64,000 bases of DNA from Paeniroseomonas aquatica (GCF_030409335.1 NZ_JAUFPN010000042.1:1-64000); one strand, 5' to 3'. Numbered from the stretch's first letter, positions 26,755 through 35,110 are shown. Translations and numbers: made by a program. The notes: generated by a model from the sequence alone, not told the origin.

Positions 26755-27597
26755 ATGCCCCATGCCCAGGCGACCGGCGCACGCATCTGGTACGAGGAGG
26801 CCGGCACCGGCCACCCCATCCTGTTCATCCACGAATTCGGCGCCGACCACCGCGAATGGGAGGACCAGGTCCGCTTCTTCTCCCGCGAATACCGCTGCAT
26901 CACCTACGCCGCGCGCGGCTATCCGCCCTCCGACGTCCCCACCGACCCGACGCTCTATGGCCAGGACTACGCGGTCGGCGATGCGGTCGCGGTGCTGCGC
27001 CACCTCGGCATCGCCCGCGCGCATGTCGTCGGCCTCAGCATGGGCGGCTTCGCCAGCATCCTCTTCGGCCTCCGCCACCCGGAGATGGCGACCTGCCTGG
27101 TTCCGGCCGGCGCCGGCAGCGGCTCCCCCAAGGCGGACCAGGCCGCCTTCCGTGCCGCCTGCGCGGCGCGCGGCGACCTGCTGATCGCCCAGGGCTGGCC
27201 CGGCGAACTGGCCGAGGAGACCGGCCATTCCCCGACCCGCATCCAGCTGAAGAAAAAGGACCCGCGCGGCTGGGCCGCCTACATGGAACGCCTCGCCAGC
27301 CATTCCGGCCCCGGCACCGGCCTGACCATGAAGCACTTCCAGGGCGAGCGGGATTCGATCTTCGACTGGGAGCCCGAGCTGCGGACCATGACCGTGCCGA
27401 CCCTGCTGGCCGTGGGCGACGAGGACTGGCCCTGCATCGAGACCAACATCTTCCTGAAGAAGGTGCTGCCGAACGCGGGCCTCTGGATGGCGCCGCGCAC
27501 CGGTCACGCCATCAACCTGGAGGAGCCGGCCGCCTTCAACCGCGCGGTGGCGGAGTTCTTCTCGACCGTCGAGCGGGGGCGCTGGACGCTGGGCTAG
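26755..27597 (+). CDS. Alpha/beta hydrolase (Ser nucleophile)
   Basis: A 280-residue alpha/beta-hydrolase with nucleophile elbow GLSMGG (Ser95), an N-terminal FIHEFGAD oxyanion region, a late acid in VGDEDWP and the catalytic His in RTGHAINLEEP. The closest pattern is the 3-oxoadipate enol-lactonase/esterase group, but HEFGAD and the Lys-rich cap (LKKKDPRGW) are atypical and no aromatic-degradation genes are adjacent. GGAGGAAA site directly upstream of the ATG. Cytosolic. Called only to family level. Confidence 0.85.
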   Translation: MPHAQATGARIWYEEAGTGHPILFIHEFGADHREWEDQVRFFSREYRCITYAARGYPPSDVPTDPTLYGQDYAVGDAVAVLRHLGIARAHVVGLSMGGFASILFGLRHPEMATCLVPAGAGSGSPKADQAAFRAACAARGDLLIAQGWPGELAEETGHSPTRIQLKKKDPRGWAAYMERLASHSGPGTGLTMKHFQGERDSIFDWEPELRTMTVPTLLAVGDEDWPCIETNIFLKKVLPNAGLWMAPRTGHAINLEEPAAFNRAVAEFFSTVERGRWTLG

Positions 27598-27624
27598 CGA
27601 GGCGGCGGGGGCGGTGCCGGGCGA

Positions 27625-29445
27625 TCAGCCCGCCTCCATCGCCTCCCGCAGCATCTCGAGCTCCAGCCACTCCTCCTCGGCCTTGGCCAGCTCCGCCTCC
27701 TTCGCCGCCAGCGCCGCATTGAAGCGCTCGAACCGCGCCTTGTCCCGGCTGTAAAGTCCGGGCGCCGCCAGCGCGGTGCGGATGGTGGCGATCTCGCCGG
27801 CCAGGGCCTCCATCCGGGCGGGCAGGCTCTGCAGTGCGTGCTGCTGCTTGAAATTCAGCTTGCGCTTGGCCGGCGCCGGGCCGGCGACCGGCGAACTCGG
27901 CCGCGCCGCCGCCGCCCGCGGCTCGGCTCCGGCCACCACCTTCGCCTCCACCCCGCGGCCGCGCTGGGCCACCATGTCGGAGTAGCCGCCGGCGTATTCC
28001 TGCCAGCGTCCCTCGCCTTCGGCGACGATGACGCTGGTGCAGACCCGGTCGATGAAGTCGCGGTCGTGGCTGACCACCAGCGCGGTACCCTGGTAGTCCG
28101 AGAGCAATTCCTCCAGCAGGTCCAGCGTCTCGAGGTCGAGGTCGTTGGTCGGCTCGTCCAGCACCAGCAGGTTGGAGGGCTTGGCGAAGGCCCGCGCCAG
28201 CATCAGCCGCCCGCGCTCGCCGCCCGAGAGGACGCCGACCGCGGTCCGCGCCTGGTCCGGGACAAACAGGAAATCCTTCATGTAGCCGACCACGTGCCGC
28301 GCCTGGCCGCCGACATGGACCTGGTCCGACTTGTCGCCGGTCAGCGCCTCGGCCAGCGAGATCGCGGGGTCGAGGCTCTCCCGGCTCTGGTCGAGCGTCA
28401 CCATCGCCAGCCCGGTGCCGAGCCGGATGGTGCCGCTGTCGGGCTGCAGCCCGCCGGTCAGCAGGTTGAGCAGCGTGGTCTTGCCGGCGCCGTTCGGGCC
28501 GATGATGCCGACCCGGTCGCGCCGCAGCACGCGGGTCGAGAACTCCCGCACCACCGGCGGCGCGTCGCCGTAGGCCTTGGTCACCTCCTCCATCTGCGCC
28601 ACCAGCGTGCCGGAGCCCTCGCCCTCGCTGGCGACCATGCGCACCGTGCCGGCCGAGCGCAGCGCCTCGCGCCGGCGCGTGCGCAGGTCGGCCAGCTCGC
28701 CGACGCGGCGCATGTTGCGCTTGCGCCGGGCGGTGACGCCGTAGCGCATCCAGTGCTCCTCCCGGACGATCTGCCGGTCGAGCTTGTGGCGGGCGCTCTC
28801 CTCCTCCTCCAGCACCTGGTCGCGCCAGGCCTCGAAGCTGGCAAAGCCCTGGTCGATGCGGCGGGTGGTGCCGCGGTCGAGCCAGACCATCGCCCGCGAC
28901 AGCGCCGTGAGGAACCGCCGGTCATGGCTGATGAGGACCAGGGCGCCACGGAAATTGCCGAGTTCCTTCTCCAGCCAGGCGATGGCCGGCAGGTCCAGGT
29001 GGTTGGTCGGCTCGTCCAGCAGCAGGATGTCGGGGTTGGGCGCCAGCGCCCGGGCCAGGGCGCAGCGCCGCGCCTCGCCGCCGGAAAGGGTGGCCGGGTC
29101 CTCCTCGCCGCTCAGCCCGAGCTCGCTCAGCAGCCAGCGGCCGCGGTAGGGGTCGTCGTTCGGGCCGAGGCCGGACTCGACGTAATCCCAGGTGGAGGCG
29201 GCATCGCCGAAATCGGGCTCCTGCGGCAGGCTGCGCAGGGTCGCGCCGGGCTGCAGGAAGCGGCTGCCGCGCTCCGGCTCCAGCGTGCCGGCGGCGATCC
29301 GCAGCAGGGTGGACTTGCCGGAGCCGTTGCGGCCGACCAGCGCCAGCCGCTCCCCCTGGCCGACCGACAGCGTCGCGCCGGTCAGCAGCGGGGTGGTCCC
29401 CATGTGGAGGTGGATGTCCTGGAGGATCAGAAGGGGGGGTGCCAT
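27625..29445 (-). CDS. ABC-F family ATPase (Uup-like)
   Basis: A 606-residue soluble protein with two ABC domains and no membrane part. First domain: GRNGSGKST, signature LSGGEARR, LLLDEPTNHLD. Second: GPNGAGKTT, LSGGERGR, LVLDEPTNDLD. The inter-domain linker is rich in Arg (RRKRNMRRVGELADLRTRRREALR), as in ABC-F factors that touch the ribosome. A C-terminal coiled-coil region (LPARMEALAGEIATIRTAL through AKEAELAKAEEEWLELEMLREAMEAG) matches the DNA-binding extension of Uup. ATG 29445 chosen; a GTG at 29463 is in frame. Likely roles are ribosome rescue/translation and DNA transactions, from the family. Confidence 0.92.
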   Translation of the reverse strand: MAPPLLILQDIHLHMGTTPLLTGATLSVGQGERLALVGRNGSGKSTLLRIAAGTLEPERGSRFLQPGATLRSLPQEPDFGDAASTWDYVESGLGPNDDPYRGRWLLSELGLSGEEDPATLSGGEARRCALARALAPNPDILLLDEPTNHLDLPAIAWLEKELGNFRGALVLISHDRRFLTALSRAMVWLDRGTTRRIDQGFASFEAWRDQVLEEEESARHKLDRQIVREEHWMRYGVTARRKRNMRRVGELADLRTRRREALRSAGTVRMVASEGEGSGTLVAQMEEVTKAYGDAPPVVREFSTRVLRRDRVGIIGPNGAGKTTLLNLLTGGLQPDSGTIRLGTGLAMVTLDQSRESLDPAISLAEALTGDKSDQVHVGGQARHVVGYMKDFLFVPDQARTAVGVLSGGERGRLMLARAFAKPSNLLVLDEPTNDLDLETLDLLEELLSDYQGTALVVSHDRDFIDRVCTSVIVAEGEGRWQEYAGGYSDMVAQRGRGVEAKVVAGAEPRAAAARPSSPVAGPAPAKRKLNFKQQHALQSLPARMEALAGEIATIRTALAAPGLYSRDKARFERFNAALAAKEAELAKAEEEWLELEMLREAMEAG

Positions 29446-29511
29446 GGCGGGTGGTTCCGCCACGGCGCCGCCCGCGTCAAGCCTCGGCGTGGCCGCCGGG
29501 GCGGGGAAGGC

Positions 29512-29940
29512 TCATTCCTGGTCGGGCGATCCTGGGCGGCGCGGCCGGCGCCCCTCGCGCAGCGGCCCGGCATCGATCACCGGCGGCCGCGGCGCCGAGG
29601 CCCAGAGCCGGCGATAGACGTCGAGCGGCAGCAGCACGAAGGCTTCCTGGCCGTTGCGGGTCAGCACCAGCGGGCCGCGGATCGCCTGGTCGACCAGCGC
29701 CGGCACCTGGGCCTCGACCCCGGCGAGGTCGAAGCGCGGCAGGCCCTCGAGACCGGGGGCCTGGTTGCCGGGGTACATGGTCTGGATGGGCTCATCCGGG
29801 TTGTCCTGCCATCCGGCCATGCGCTGCCGCAACTCCTGGTTCGGCCGGCGCGGCATCCGCCCCGGCCCCAGCGCGGGATAGCGCCGCGGCCAGTGTCGCA
29901 GGATGCGCGCCGCGGGCGAAGCCCGGCGGGCCCCGCTCAT
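29512..29940 (-). CDS. Phd/YefM-like antitoxin-type protein without adjacent toxin
   Basis: Up to 142 residues. The part from about residue 70 on (FDLAGVEAQVPALVDQAIRG, PLVLTRNGQEAFVLLPLDVYRRL) fits the Phd/YefM fold, in which the N-terminal segment binds an operator and a C-terminal tail blocks a toxin. The first 40-50 residues are basic and low complexity; starts at 29856 (MPRRPNQ) or 29820 (MAGWQDN) are possible and the latter may be closer to the real one. No RelE-, Doc- or PIN-type gene is beside it; the next gene on this strand is uup. It lies 23 bases after the porin gene. Confidence 0.6.
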   Translation of the reverse strand: MSGARRASPAARILRHWPRRYPALGPGRMPRRPNQELRQRMAGWQDNPDEPIQTMYPGNQAPGLEGLPRFDLAGVEAQVPALVDQAIRGPLVLTRNGQEAFVLLPLDVYRRLWASAPRPPVIDAGPLREGRRPRRPGSPDQE

Positions 29941-29963
29941 GCAGGTTTGCGCCGCGCGCCGGG

Positions 29964-31364
29964 TCAGAAGGCCGCATGCAGCCGCAGCGCCAGCAACGGC
30001 ACCGGCCCGCGGTCGGCGTTGTAGGCGGGGTTGACCAGCAGCTGGCCGTTGGTGGTCAGGTTCAGCCCGGGCGCCAGGCGGACGTCGTAATAGGCCTCGA
30101 AGGCCACTTCGGGGGCGGCGGCGAGCTTGCCGTCGCCGGTGAGGAAGCCGATGCCGCCGGCCTCGAGGAAGCGCCGGTGGCTGGCGGACAGGCCGCCGAC
30201 GTTGAAGGCCGCCCCCACCGTGTCCCCGGCCCGGCCCCAGCCCTGGCCGCTCACCGCGAGGCCGCCCGAGGCCGACCAGTCCATTTCGGTGAACATCCAA
30301 TTCTGCGCCCGGCCGTCGTTCCAGCCGAAGCGGGCGAAGACGCCGAGGCTGTCGGTCACCTCCTGCTCGAGGTTGAAGCCGACCATCCCCTTGGTGCGGT
30401 AGCCGCGCAGCGCCTCGGTGTCGCCGAGCCCATCCTCCACCGCCGAGGTCAGCCGGTTCCAGGTGACCGACCGGGTGCGCGACAGCCCGCCGAAGACCCG
30501 CAGCACGCCCGGCCGCTGCCGCAGGCTCCAGGCCTGCTCGACCTGCGCCAGCCATTGCCAGGCCCGGCCGATGCTGGTGTCGAGCGACAGGCCGTTGACG
30601 TTGCGGGCGACCATGAAGGCGCCGGTGCGGACGGCGTTGCGGCCGTTCTCCCATTCCAGCACCGCGCCGTTGGTGAAGCCGCGGGCATCGGCGGCGAAAT
30701 CCACCGCCCCGGCGCCGACCAGCGCCCAGTTCAGGAATTGGCTGCGGGCGTCGTGGGCGTAGCGGTTGTCGTCGAAGAAATCCCAGGTCGAGACCTTGCC
30801 GAGGGTGATGGTGATCCGCTCGCGCGCCAGCGGCCCGGCGAAGCGCATCGGGTCGGGATCGGCCCCGGGCGCGGCATCGGCCGAGAGGTCAATGGTCTGC
30901 CGCACGAAGAGCCGCGACATGAAGGCATAGGGGTCGGTGGTGCCGACCCGGAAGGCCTCGTTGTTGGGAAATGCGGCGGCGCCGCGGGCATTGCTCAGCC
31001 CGAACCCGCGGGTGAGGGAGGGCACCGCGATCACCTCGGCATTGTTCCAGAGCCGCCGGCCGAGAACGATGTCGAGCGACTGGGTATTGGCGAAGGACTG
31101 CTTGGGCGACAGGCTGCTCTCGCCCTGGTAGGGGGAGCGGAAGCGGGCATTGCCCTGCAGCACGCCGGTGAACTGGCCGCGCAGCAGCCAGCCCTCGGCC
31201 TCCCGCCGGGCCAGCCATTCCTCCGCCCCGTCAATCTCCGCATCGAGGTTGGGCTGGTCAATCGGTCCGGCGGTGCCGCGCTGCGCCGAGGCGGGGGCCG
31301 CCGCGGCCAGCCCCGCCAGCACCGCCGCCACCAGCCGGCCGATCCGCCCCGATATGCCCGCCAT
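29964..31364 (-). CDS. OprB-type carbohydrate-selective porin
   Basis: A 466-residue outer-membrane protein. It has a Sec signal (GRIGRLVAAVLAGLAAAAPASAQ), then alternating aromatic/hydrophobic beta strands throughout and a C-terminal phenylalanine (ALRLHAAF), the outer-membrane insertion signal. Segments such as WLLRGQFTGVLQGNARFRSPYQG, LGKVSTWDFFDDNRYAHD and LGVFARFGWNDGRAQNWMFTEMD are typical of OprB porins. OprB channels pass sugars and related solutes. It is divergent from an RraA-like gene, with a tandem hairpin repeat between them. Confidence 0.88.
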   Translation of the reverse strand: MAGISGRIGRLVAAVLAGLAAAAPASAQRGTAGPIDQPNLDAEIDGAEEWLARREAEGWLLRGQFTGVLQGNARFRSPYQGESSLSPKQSFANTQSLDIVLGRRLWNNAEVIAVPSLTRGFGLSNARGAAAFPNNEAFRVGTTDPYAFMSRLFVRQTIDLSADAAPGADPDPMRFAGPLARERITITLGKVSTWDFFDDNRYAHDARSQFLNWALVGAGAVDFAADARGFTNGAVLEWENGRNAVRTGAFMVARNVNGLSLDTSIGRAWQWLAQVEQAWSLRQRPGVLRVFGGLSRTRSVTWNRLTSAVEDGLGDTEALRGYRTKGMVGFNLEQEVTDSLGVFARFGWNDGRAQNWMFTEMDWSASGGLAVSGQGWGRAGDTVGAAFNVGGLSASHRRFLEAGGIGFLTGDGKLAAAPEVAFEAYYDVRLAPGLNLTTNGQLLVNPAYNADRGPVPLLALRLHAAF

Positions 31365-31457
31365 CCCGCCATCCTCATCCGATGCCGGTCCTGTTACGCG
31401 GGCCTGCCCATAGCCGGCAACCGCCCGCCGCCGCTGTCGCCGAAGCGTCACCGGCCG

Positions 31458-31505
31458 CCGCCGCCCCGGCGGCCGGGCCACCCGCCGCCCCGGCGGCCGG
31501 GCCAC
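31458..31505. repeat. Two perfect tandem copies of a 24-bp GC-only hairpin unit
   Basis: Unit 1 is 31458-31481 and unit 2 is 31482-31505, identical over 24 bases. Each unit contains CCGCCG-CCC-CGGCGG and can fold into a small hairpin. It lies in the divergent gap between the porin gene (minus) and the RraA-like gene (plus), 60 bases before the latter's start. Confidence 0.85.
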
Positions 31506-31565
31506 ACAGGGTTTGACCCGGCCTCCCGCCTCCCCGAAGCTGGCGCTTCCGGGAGGACCCCAAGC

Positions 31566-32273
31566 ATGACCGAACGCCCCTTCACCCGCGCCGACCTCGA
31601 CCTGCTCCGCCGCTGGGACACGCCGACCATCTGCAACGCCATGGAGATCGTGGCGCCGGCCCGGCGCGGCCGCGGCTTCACCCTGCAGCCCTTCACCGCC
31701 GCCGACCCGTCCCTGCCGCCGATCTGCGGCCTGGCCCGCACCGGCCAGATCCGCGCCGCCGCCCCCTCGGGCCGCACCAAGGAACAGGACAAGGAAGCCC
31801 GCGTCGGCTGGTACGAATACGTCGCCGACGCCGACCTGCCGACCATCGTGGTGATCGAGGACCTCGACGACAGCCCCGGCTTCGGCGCCTTCTGGGGCGA
31901 GGTGAACAGCAACGTCCACAAGGGCCTCGGCTGCCAAGGCTGCGTCACCTCCGGCTCCTTCCGCGACCTCGACATGCTGGCGCCGGGCTTCCAGATCATC
32001 GGCGGCATGATCAACCCGAGCCATGCGCATGTGCACATGGTCGACTTCGGCCGCGACGTGATCGTCCACGGCATGCCCTGCATGCACGACGACGTGGTGC
32101 ATGCCGACCGCCACGGCGCCGTGGTCATCCCGGCCGAGGCGGTGCGCATGCTGCCCGCCGCCATCGACCTGATCACCCGCAAGGAATCCGTCATCCTCGA
32201 GATGTGCAAGCGCGACGACTTCGACATCCACAAGCTGAAGGAGGCCCTCGCCAGGTCCGAGGACATCCACTGA
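31566..32273 (+). CDS. RraA-like family protein (possible aldolase/decarboxylase)
   Basis: A 235-residue protein of the RraA/HMG-CHA aldolase family. The conserved substrate/metal region is visible: GSFRDLDML (the family's G-x-R-D), GGMINPSHAHVHMVDFGRDVIVHGMPCMHDDVVHADRHGAVVIPAEAV. Members are either divalent-metal aldolases acting on 4-hydroxy-4-methyl-2-oxoglutarate-like acids or RNase E inhibitors; for a stand-alone alphaproteobacterial gene an enzyme is more likely. GGGAGGA site nine bases before the ATG. A small secreted protein gene overlaps its stop. Confidence 0.85.
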   Translation: MTERPFTRADLDLLRRWDTPTICNAMEIVAPARRGRGFTLQPFTAADPSLPPICGLARTGQIRAAAPSGRTKEQDKEARVGWYEYVADADLPTIVVIEDLDDSPGFGAFWGEVNSNVHKGLGCQGCVTSGSFRDLDMLAPGFQIIGGMINPSHAHVHMVDFGRDVIVHGMPCMHDDVVHADRHGAVVIPAEAVRMLPAAIDLITRKESVILEMCKRDDFDIHKLKEALARSEDIH

Positions 32274-32662
32274 GGGCAAGGCCCCCGCGCGGGGCGCTGC
32301 CGCTGCTGGCCGCCGCGCTGCTGGCGGCGCCGGCGGCGGCGGAGCCGGGCTGGGAGGCCGCGGCCGGGCTGGCCGCCCCGGCGCTCCGCGCCTGCCTCGA
32401 CGGCGACAAGACCGCCTTCGTCGACGATGTCGGCCCGGCCAGCAACGGCCGGCTCGCCATCCGGGTACGCCGCGGCGCGGCGACCGAGCGCTGCATCGCC
32501 GGCGAATCGGGTCGGGTGGCGATGCGGCTGCCCTGGCCCGGGGCGCCGCCGCCCGCGGCATCGGCCACCGCCTATTTCCTCGAGCGCCGCTGCGTCGACG
32601 CCCGGCGGCTGGCCGCGCCGGACGGTACCATCCTGGGCTGGCTGGCCTATCCCGCCTGCTGA
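32270..32662 (+). CDS. Small exported protein of unknown function, probable CTG start
   Basis: About 130 residues with a strong Sec-type signal (RARPPRGALPLLAAALLAAPAAA) and a mature part with four cysteines (LRACLDG, TERCIAG, ERRCVDA, YPAC) that could form two disulfides. No domain recognised. No ATG fits: the CTG at 32270 overlaps the preceding stop (CTGA) and has GAGGA six bases upstream; an in-frame GTG at 32204 would give a long unusual N terminus. Codon bias and the signal make it a likely real gene. It overlaps the convergent cyclase gene by 16 bases. Confidence 0.6.
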   Translation: MRARPPRGALPLLAAALLAAPAAAEPGWEAAAGLAAPALRACLDGDKTAFVDDVGPASNGRLAIRVRRGAATERCIAGESGRVAMRLPWPGAPPPAASATAYFLERRCVDARRLAAPDGTILGWLAYPAC

Positions 32663-33657
32663 TCCGCGGCGGCGGCCTGGTGATCCGCCCAGCGCAGCCG
32701 GTCCTTGCCGGCCGCCTTGGCCGCGTACATCAGCGTATCGGCCGCCGCCAGCGCCGCCTCGGCCGAGGCCGGCGGCACGGCGAAGCCCATCGCCCCGATC
32801 GAGGCGGTGACGGCGAAGCCGGACTGGCCCATCCGTTCGGCCAGGGCCACCCGCAGCTGCTCGCCCATGGCCTTCGCCCCGGCCGTATCCGGCAGCAGGA
32901 TGCAGAATTCGTCGCCCCCCAGCCGCGCCGCCACCTCGCCCCGGCGCAGCGCCGCCCGCAGCACCTGCGCCACCAGCAGCAGCACCGCGTCGCCGGCGGC
33001 ATGGCCGAGCCGGTCGTTCACCCGCTTGAAGCCGTCGAGGTCGATGAACAGCAGGGTGAAGGCCTGCCGCCGCTGTATCACCGCATCCAGCGCCGCCATC
33101 AGGGCGGAGCGGTTGGGCAGGCCGGTCAACCCGTCGGTCAGCGCCATGTCGCGCATCCGGTGCATCGCCCGGCGGAGCTCGAGCGCGGTCGAGACCGAAC
33201 GCGCCAGCCCGCCGAGGACCTCGAGCTCGTCCGGGGTGGTCGGCCGCGGCGCATGGTCGATGACGCAGAGCGTGCCGAGCGCGAAGCCTTCCGGATTGAC
33301 CAGCGGCACCCCGGCATAGGAGCGCAGGTGCGGAGTCGCCGCCACCAGCGGGTTGTCGGCGAAGCGGGCATCGAGCCGGAGATCGGGGATCACCATCGGC
33401 TGGTCCGGATGGAGAATCGCATGGGCGCAGAAGGCGTGATCGCGCGGCGCCTCCTCGGCCTCCAGCCCGTGCCGCGCCTTGAACCACTGGCGATTCGCAT
33501 CGGTGAGCGAGACCAGGGCGATCGGCCGTCCGGTCAGCCGCGCCGCCAGCCGGGCGATGTCGTCGAAGGCCGCCTCGCAGGCGGAGTCGAGAACCTCGTA
33601 GGAGTAGAGGGTCTCCAGGCGGGCGGCTTCGTTCTCGGGCAGCGGCGCGGCAGGCAT
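32647..33657 (-). CDS. GAF-GGDEF diguanylate cyclase
   Basis: A 336-residue signalling enzyme. Residues 1-160 form a GAF sensor domain (ETLYSYEVLDSACEAAFDDIARLAARLTG; ALVSLTDANRQWFKARHGL; CAHAILHPDQPMVIPDLRLDARFADNP), a type often found ahead of GGDEF domains. Residues 170-330 form the cyclase domain with DGLTGLPNRSAL and an intact GGDEF active site (ARLGGDEFCILLPDTAG). It should make cyclic di-GMP from two GTP. An I-site RxxD is not obvious ahead of the GGDEF motif. No membrane segments, so cytosolic sensing. Start 33657 gives the normal GAF start. A palindrome lies upstream. Confidence 0.92.
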   Translation of the reverse strand: MPAAPLPENEAARLETLYSYEVLDSACEAAFDDIARLAARLTGRPIALVSLTDANRQWFKARHGLEAEEAPRDHAFCAHAILHPDQPMVIPDLRLDARFADNPLVAATPHLRSYAGVPLVNPEGFALGTLCVIDHAPRPTTPDELEVLGGLARSVSTALELRRAMHRMRDMALTDGLTGLPNRSALMAALDAVIQRRQAFTLLFIDLDGFKRVNDRLGHAAGDAVLLLVAQVLRAALRRGEVAARLGGDEFCILLPDTAGAKAMGEQLRVALAERMGQSGFAVTASIGAMGFAVPPASAEAALAAADTLMYAAKAAGKDRLRWADHQAAAADQQAG

Positions 33658-33692
33658 GATCGTGTCCAGGCTCCCCACGGGCCGGGACCGGT

Positions 33693-33708
33693 ATCCATGA
33701 ATATGGAT
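33693..33708. promoter_or_regulatory. Operator-like palindrome between GGDEF and thioesterase genes
   Basis: ATCCAT-GAAT-ATGGAT, a perfect 6-base dyad in the divergent gap, 36 bases upstream of the cyclase start. It stands out as AT-rich in a GC-rich context. A regulator binding site is plausible; none is identified. Confidence 0.4.
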
Positions 33709-33838
33709 GGGGAGGCAATGATAAACCTGGGGTTGCACCAACCGGCCGGGCGCCGCCGGCGGGGGGTGGACAAGCCGCCCCCGGCACGGAGGATGGCGGC
33801 GGCCGGGCGGCAGGCCTGCGGCCGGCATGGGGGAGCGG

Positions 33839-34297
33839 ATGGCGGAAGCGGGCGTGACGGGACCGGTGCTCACGGTGGTGCGGCCCGAATGGGTCGACCA
33901 CTACGGCCACATGAACATGGGGTTCTATCTGGTGGTCTTCGACATGGCGACGGACCAGCTCTGGCCCAGCCTCGGCCTCGGCCCGGCGCTGCATGCCGAG
34001 GGCTTCGGCACCTTCGCCGCCGAGACCTGGGTCAATTACGTCCGCGAGGTGCGCGAGGGCATGCCGCTGACCGCAACCAACGAGGTCCTGGCCTTCGACG
34101 GCAAGCGCCTGATCTGCCTGCACCGGCTCTACCACGCCACCGAGGGCTGGCTCGCGGCGGAGAACGAGGTGCTCTACCTCTGCATGGACCTCGGCATCCG
34201 CCGGGTCGGGCTCTGGCCGCCGGCGACGCTCGACCGCTTCGCCGCGGTCTGCACCGGCAACCCGCCGCTTCGCCTGGCGCTGAAGCGCCGGGGCTGA
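33839..34297 (+). CDS. Hotdog-fold acyl-CoA thioesterase
   Basis: A 152-residue hotdog protein of the 4-hydroxybenzoyl-CoA thioesterase/YbgC type: VRPEWVDHYGHMNMGFYLVVFDMAT near the N terminus has the family's D-x-x-G-H-x-N pattern with the catalytic Asp position, and TWVNYVREVREGMPLTATNEVLAFDGKRLICLHRLYH forms the central sheet. It likely hydrolyses a short acyl-CoA. ATG 33839 has a GGGGGAG site and is preferred over ATG 33827. Monocistronic; ends at a very strong hairpin shared with the GH16 gene. Confidence 0.83.
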   Translation: MAEAGVTGPVLTVVRPEWVDHYGHMNMGFYLVVFDMATDQLWPSLGLGPALHAEGFGTFAAETWVNYVREVREGMPLTATNEVLAFDGKRLICLHRLYHATEGWLAAENEVLYLCMDLGIRRVGLWPPATLDRFAAVCTGNPPLRLALKRRG

Positions 34298-34306
34298 GAC
34301 CGGGTG

Positions 34307-34340
34307 GGCGCATCCCGGGCCGGGCGGCCCGGGATGCGCC
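34307..34340. terminator. Strong bidirectional hairpin terminator
   Basis: Perfect 15-base arms (GGCGCATCCCGGGCC and its complement) around a 4-base GGGC loop, centred in the 57-base gap between the convergent thioesterase and GH16 genes. Confidence 0.75.
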
Positions 34341-34354
34341 GGTTCAGGACCGGA

Positions 34355-35110
34355 TCAGATGAACCAGTGGCCGGTCGCCTCGAAGTTGGCGGTGACCTGC
34401 GCCGCCAGGGCATTCCAGTCGATGACTTCGCCGTGGCTGGTATCGACCGGCGCGGTGGTGGCGCTGGCGGTGGCGGCCAGGTTCAGCGCGATGTCGGCCA
34501 CCGGGGTCGCAACCGCGACCGAGGCGGTCGCCGCGGCCGGGGCGGAGGCGCCGAGCGGGGTGAAGTCGATGTGCGACACCGTGATGGAGGTGGCGGGGTT
34601 GTTGTTCATCACGCCGATGGTGTTGTTCATGCCGCCGTGGTCGAAGTCGGTCGGGATGTGCTGGTTGAAGCTGCCCATGGTCTTGCCGTCGACCTTGAAG
34701 GTGATCTCGCCGGGGGCCCAGACCATCTGGTAGTCATGGAACTGGCCGCTGCTGACGCCTTCGTAGATCGCGGTCTGGTAGGCATCCGCGCCGTTGTTGT
34801 TCCAGTGCACCGTGCCGTACTGCCGGCCCGAGCCGTCCGGCGTGATCTCGAGCATGTCGATCTCCTGGCCGGGCCACTGGTTGTCGCCGGGCCAGAGGAT
34901 GATGCCGGGGCCGGGCTGGTTGCCGTCGACCTTGGCGGTGACGGTGTAGGTGCCGTAGCCGTGGCCGGCGTCGCGCCCGGTGGCCCATTCCATCATGGCG
35001 GAGTTGCCGGACAGGGTAACGGCGCCGTTGACCGGGGCCGGCACATTCCAGGCGTTGCTGAGCGAACCGAAGTTGCTGTCGAGCGTATTGGTCACTGCGT
35101 TATTGGACAT
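34355..35110 (-). CDS. Glycoside hydrolase family 16 protein
   Basis: A 251-residue beta-glucanase-type protein. The GH16 active-site motif E-x-D-x-x-E is EIDMLE with Glu83, Asp85 and Glu88 (nucleophile and acid/base positions); GYGTYTVTAKVDGNQPGPGIILWPG before it and HDYQMVWAPGEITFKVDGK after it are typical of the jelly-roll. Residues 190-225 are an Ala/Thr/Val-rich linker, then DWNALAAQVTANFEATGHWFI. There is no N-terminal Sec or Tat signal, so if it acts outside the cell it needs another route such as type I secretion. Substrate (beta-1,3-1,4-glucan or succinoglycan-like) unknown. Base composition is slightly lower in GC than its neighbours. Confidence 0.85.
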   Translation of the reverse strand: MSNNAVTNTLDSNFGSLSNAWNVPAPVNGAVTLSGNSAMMEWATGRDAGHGYGTYTVTAKVDGNQPGPGIILWPGDNQWPGQEIDMLEITPDGSGRQYGTVHWNNNGADAYQTAIYEGVSSGQFHDYQMVWAPGEITFKVDGKTMGSFNQHIPTDFDHGGMNNTIGVMNNNPATSITVSHIDFTPLGASAPAAATASVAVATPVADIALNLAATASATTAPVDTSHGEVIDWNALAAQVTANFEATGHWFI

